From UBA11524 sp964464815 (GTDB lineage: Bacteria > Bacillota > Clostridia > Christensenellales > Aristaeellaceae): 35,176 nt of DNA. Shown here piece by piece: positions 32,788 to 35,176 of the stretch. The DNA lies in assembly GCA_964464815.1 (NCBI GenBank), contig CAYXHF010000026.1:1-35176 (forward strand), given 5' to 3'. The position numbers were made by a program, and so were the translations under genes. The notes beneath the pieces were generated by a model. It did not search any database. It worked only from the letters and a program-made list of their open reading frames with translations, and had not been told where the DNA came from. How positions within the stretch are numbered: position 1 is the first letter of the stretch; the number at the start of each line of letters is the position of its first letter.

Positions 32788-32894
32788 GGGCTTAAATTGG
32801 GGCGATATTGGTATTTTTCGCGTGTTCGTTGTAAAAAGTGTAATCAAACAATTTCCTCCGCTATTCTTAGCTAATATTTCCTTTGCAGCTTTAG

Positions 32895-33005
32895 CGATTA
32901 TGTTTGAAGGCTGACTTCATCGTCACGCGCAGCCTGAAGGACTTCCAGCTCAGCAAGGTGCTGGCTGTCAAGCCGGGTGAGCTGCTGGAACGGATTGGGG
33001 AATAA
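32895..33005 (+). pseudogene. C-terminal remnant of a PIN-domain (VapC-like) protein
   Basis: A 36-codon open stretch follows an in-frame stop at 32892. It reads KADFIVTRSLKDFQLSKVLA and then VKPGELLERIGE before TAA. This matches the closing part of PIN-domain toxins (ADxIVTRNxKDF, then a P-E-E-L-type end). There is no start codon, ribosome site, upstream catalytic Asp region or antitoxin gene. It is therefore a truncated relic. Bases 33006-33115 show nothing else. Confidence 0.6.
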
Positions 33006-33115
33006 GCAGGAGCGAAAGAACCAGCTTCCAGACCTCGCCCAAGAAGCATTTTCTTCCACCATTTCCTGATTCTATCTACTTTTCCATTTCCTCCACACAA
33101 AAAATCGCAAAATTG

Positions 33116-33142
33116 TTAGCACTCACGCCCGTTGAGTGCTAA
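33116..33142. promoter_or_regulatory. CIRCE element (HrcA operator)
   Basis: TTAGCACTC-N9-GAGTGCTAA is a perfect match to the CIRCE consensus. It ends eight bases before the -35 box of htpG. HrcA, encoded elsewhere, would repress htpG at normal temperature and release it under heat or misfolding stress. Confidence 0.97.
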
Positions 33143-33149
33143 TTTTCTA

Positions 33150-33178
33150 TTGCAATTTGGAAAAAAGCGTGGTACAAT
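33150..33178 (+). promoter_or_regulatory. Promoter of htpG
   Basis: TTGCAA (33150-33155), 17-bp spacer, TACAAT (33173-33178), start near 33185, leader ~60 bases. The CIRCE lies just upstream of the -35, not downstream of the -10 as in many groE and dnaK operons. A weaker promoter overlapping CIRCE (TTGTTA at 33113, TGCTAA at 33137) is possible. Confidence 0.8.
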
Positions 33179-33245
33179 ATTGCTCGTGGGTGAGCAATAA
33201 CCCAGAACGATAAGGAAGCATATTTTCCAAGGAGGCAAATTTTTT

Positions 33246-35141
33246 ATGGCTATCGAAATGGAAAAGGGTTCTGTATCTATTGACGCGCAAAATATTATGC
33301 CTGTTATCAAGCGCTGGCTGTACTCCGATAAGGATATTTTCCTGCGTGAGGTGGTCAGCAACGGCTGCGACGCCATCACCAAGTATCGCATGACCAATCC
33401 CGGCACGGAAGAGGAAATGTCTGTGACCGTGACCGTCGATGCGGAAAAGAAGACCCTGACGATTGACGACACCGGTATCGGTATGACCGCGGATGAAGTC
33501 CGCCGTTACATCAACCAGGTGGCGTTCTCCGGCGCAACTGAGTTCATGAAGAAGTTCGAGGGCGACGAGAAGAAGGGCGACATCATCGGCCACTTCGGTC
33601 TGGGCTTCTACAGCGTGTTCATGGTGTCCGAGAATGTGGAAATCGAAACGCTTTCCTGCCAGGAGGGCGCTGACCCGGTGCATTGGCAGTCCACCGACGG
33701 CATGGACTTTGCCATCAGCGAAGGCCACCGCACCACGCATGGCACGAGCATCATCCTGCACATCACAGACGAGGAGAAGGAGTTCCTGGAGCTCTACCGC
33801 GTGCGCGAGGTGCTGAACCGCTACTGCGGCTATATGGCCTACCCCATCTACATCATGGATGCCAACGCCAAGCCGATTGAGCGTGAAGAGGAAATTCCCG
33901 GCGAAACCAATGAGGACGGCACGCCCAAGAAGCAGAAGGTCTTTGAGGACGTCAAGCCCAGCCTGATTAACGACACCAAGCCCCTGTGGCTCAAGAAGCC
34001 CAGCGAATGTGAGGATAAGGAGTATATCGACTTCTATCACAAGATGTTCGGCTGGGAGGATCCGCTGTTCTGGGTGCATCTGAATGTCGATTATCCCTTC
34101 AACCTCAAGGGCATCCTGTACTTCCCGAAGCTGAGCAACGACTTTGGCAAGTACGAGGGTCAGGTGAAGCTCTTCGCGGGTCAGGTGTTCGTGGCGGACA
34201 ACGTCAAGGAGGTCATTCCGGAATTCCTGACGCTGCTCAAGGGCGTGATTGACTGTCCCGACCTGCCGCTGAACGTCAGCCGCTCCTTCCTGCAAAACGA
34301 TGGCACGGTCAAGAAGATTTCCGCGCACATCACCAAGAAGGTCGCCGACAAGCTCTGCGGTCTGTTCAACACCGAGCGCGATACCTACCAGAAGTACTGG
34401 GACGACATTGCTCCCTTCGTCAAGTTCGGCGCAATGCGTGACCAGAAGTTCTACGACCAGGTCAAGAAGGCCATCCTCTACAAGACCACGGACGACCGCT
34501 ATCTGACGCTGGAGGAATACAAGACCGCCAACGCCGACAAGACGGACAAGAAGATTTACTACACCAACGATCCCAAGCGTCAGGCCGCCAGCGTTTCCCT
34601 CTACACCAGCCGCGGCATTGACGTGGTCGTGATGGAGCATGTGATTGACAGCAACTTCCAGTCCTTCATGGAATATTCCGGTGGCGAGGAAAACTTGTCC
34701 TTCGCCCGTGTGGACGCGGATGTGTCCGGTCTGGTGGAAGAGTCCGAGGAAGGCAAGGAGCTGGATCAGGAGGCCATGCAGACCATGTTCCGCAAGGCGC
34801 TGGGCAAGGATGACCTGCCCGTGAACCTCCAGAGCCTCTCCGATGTCGAGCTGCCCGCCATGGTCACCGAGGACGAGCAGGTTCGCCGCATGAAGGAAAT
34901 GAGCCGCCTCTACGGCCAGTCCTTCGAGATGCCCGACCGCTTCACGCTGGTGCTGAACCGCCGTAACGCCACGGTGCAGGCGCTGTCTGCCCGTGACCCG
35001 GAGGACGAAACGACCCAGCTGCTCTGCCAGCAGCTCTACGACCTGGCCCGCATGAGTGCCGCGCCGCTGGAAGCCGACGAAATCACCGCCTTCCTCAAGC
35101 GCAGCCAGAAGCTGGTCACCATGGCCGTGGAAACGAAGTAA
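33246..35141 (+). CDS. htpG: Molecular chaperone HtpG (Hsp90)
   Basis: 631 aa, full length. The N-terminal GHKL ATPase domain shows E35/N39/D42 in FLREVVSNGCDAITK, D75 in IDDTGIGM, GHFGLGFYSVFMV (~116-128) and HGTSIILHI. The usual NASDA is NGCDA here, keeping the Mg-binding Asn. The middle domain (~230-430) has LWLKKPSEC, FNLKGILYFPKL and the catalytic-loop region LPLNVSRSFLQND. A C-terminal dimerisation domain ends the protein. AAGGAGG lies ten bases before the ATG. Cytosolic ATP-dependent chaperone. After the stop only 35 bases remain, with no terminator visible. Confidence 0.98.
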   Translation: MAIEMEKGSVSIDAQNIMPVIKRWLYSDKDIFLREVVSNGCDAITKYRMTNPGTEEEMSVTVTVDAEKKTLTIDDTGIGMTADEVRRYINQVAFSGATEFMKKFEGDEKKGDIIGHFGLGFYSVFMVSENVEIETLSCQEGADPVHWQSTDGMDFAISEGHRTTHGTSIILHITDEEKEFLELYRVREVLNRYCGYMAYPIYIMDANAKPIEREEEIPGETNEDGTPKKQKVFEDVKPSLINDTKPLWLKKPSECEDKEYIDFYHKMFGWEDPLFWVHLNVDYPFNLKGILYFPKLSNDFGKYEGQVKLFAGQVFVADNVKEVIPEFLTLLKGVIDCPDLPLNVSRSFLQNDGTVKKISAHITKKVADKLCGLFNTERDTYQKYWDDIAPFVKFGAMRDQKFYDQVKKAILYKTTDDRYLTLEEYKTANADKTDKKIYYTNDPKRQAASVSLYTSRGIDVVVMEHVIDSNFQSFMEYSGGEENLSFARVDADVSGLVEESEEGKELDQEAMQTMFRKALGKDDLPVNLQSLSDVELPAMVTEDEQVRRMKEMSRLYGQSFEMPDRFTLVLNRRNATVQALSARDPEDETTQLLCQQLYDLARMSAAPLEADEITAFLKRSQKLVTMAVETK

Positions 35142-35176
35142 TTTTGCCTTGATTCACCGCCCACGCAGTGCAAAAA

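Noticed and set aside
33147..34640. 497-codon minus-strand frame opposite htpG
   Set aside because: Shadow of htpG; no ribosome site or recognisable domain.

Overview
The window looks like a chromosomal segment of a plant-fibre-degrading member of the Clostridia (Firmicutes). The signs are strong AAGGAGG-type ribosome binding sites, TTGACA/TATAAT promoters, a CIRCE element, many signal peptides ending in AxAEE, and small clostridial-type zinc-ribbon proteins. GC is moderate and third codon positions are GC-rich, which produces long antisense shadow frames. The gene content suggests a gut or rumen fibre degrader; I cannot name the genus from sequence alone.

Left flank (1-5.2 kb): a tandem array of ~121-bp hairpin repeats enters from the left edge, followed by a short REP-like element. 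Then come a secreted multi-Ig (Big2) protein and a cytoplasmic GH88 unsaturated uronyl hydrolase sharing one upstream promoter, a small zinc-ribbon protein, and a divergent XRE regulator.

Core (5.2-24.6 kb, all minus strand): a polysaccharide-utilisation operon of about 19 kb read from a near-consensus promoter at 24643-24671. The order of transcription is: secreted GH43 endo-arabinanase, 958-aa solute-binding protein with carbohydrate-binding-like N-terminus, two ABC permeases, NHL-propeller/TPR/Yip1 membrane protein, secreted DUF5696 protein, two more ABC permeases, second solute-binding protein (with its own internal promoter), secreted GH51, cytoplasmic GH51, and secreted GH10. Two complete CUT1-type importers therefore bracket two poorly characterised envelope proteins. 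No ATPase and no regulator is encoded here, so both importers probably share an ATPase encoded elsewhere (MsmX type). The likely job is outside cleavage of arabinan/arabinoxylan, import of oligosaccharides, and cytoplasmic trimming to arabinose and xylose.

Right of the core: a divergent GH27 (alpha-galactosidase or beta-L-arabinopyranosidase) is translationally coupled to a 63-aa zinc-ribbon microprotein. Then come a small membrane protein, a FliB-family lysine N-methylase homologue without flagellar genes nearby, a phosphohexomutase, and an unknown protein with a Met/Gly/Thr-rich tail.

Right end (30.9-35.2 kb, plus strand): an ECF sigma factor with a DUF4349 membrane protein as probable anti-sigma partner, a strong terminator, a decayed PIN-domain remnant, and htpG under a perfect CIRCE element.

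The most interesting unit is the dual-importer / NHL-TPR-Yip1 / DUF5696 block at 10.2-23.1 kb. No tRNA, rRNA, CRISPR array or insertion sequence was seen.
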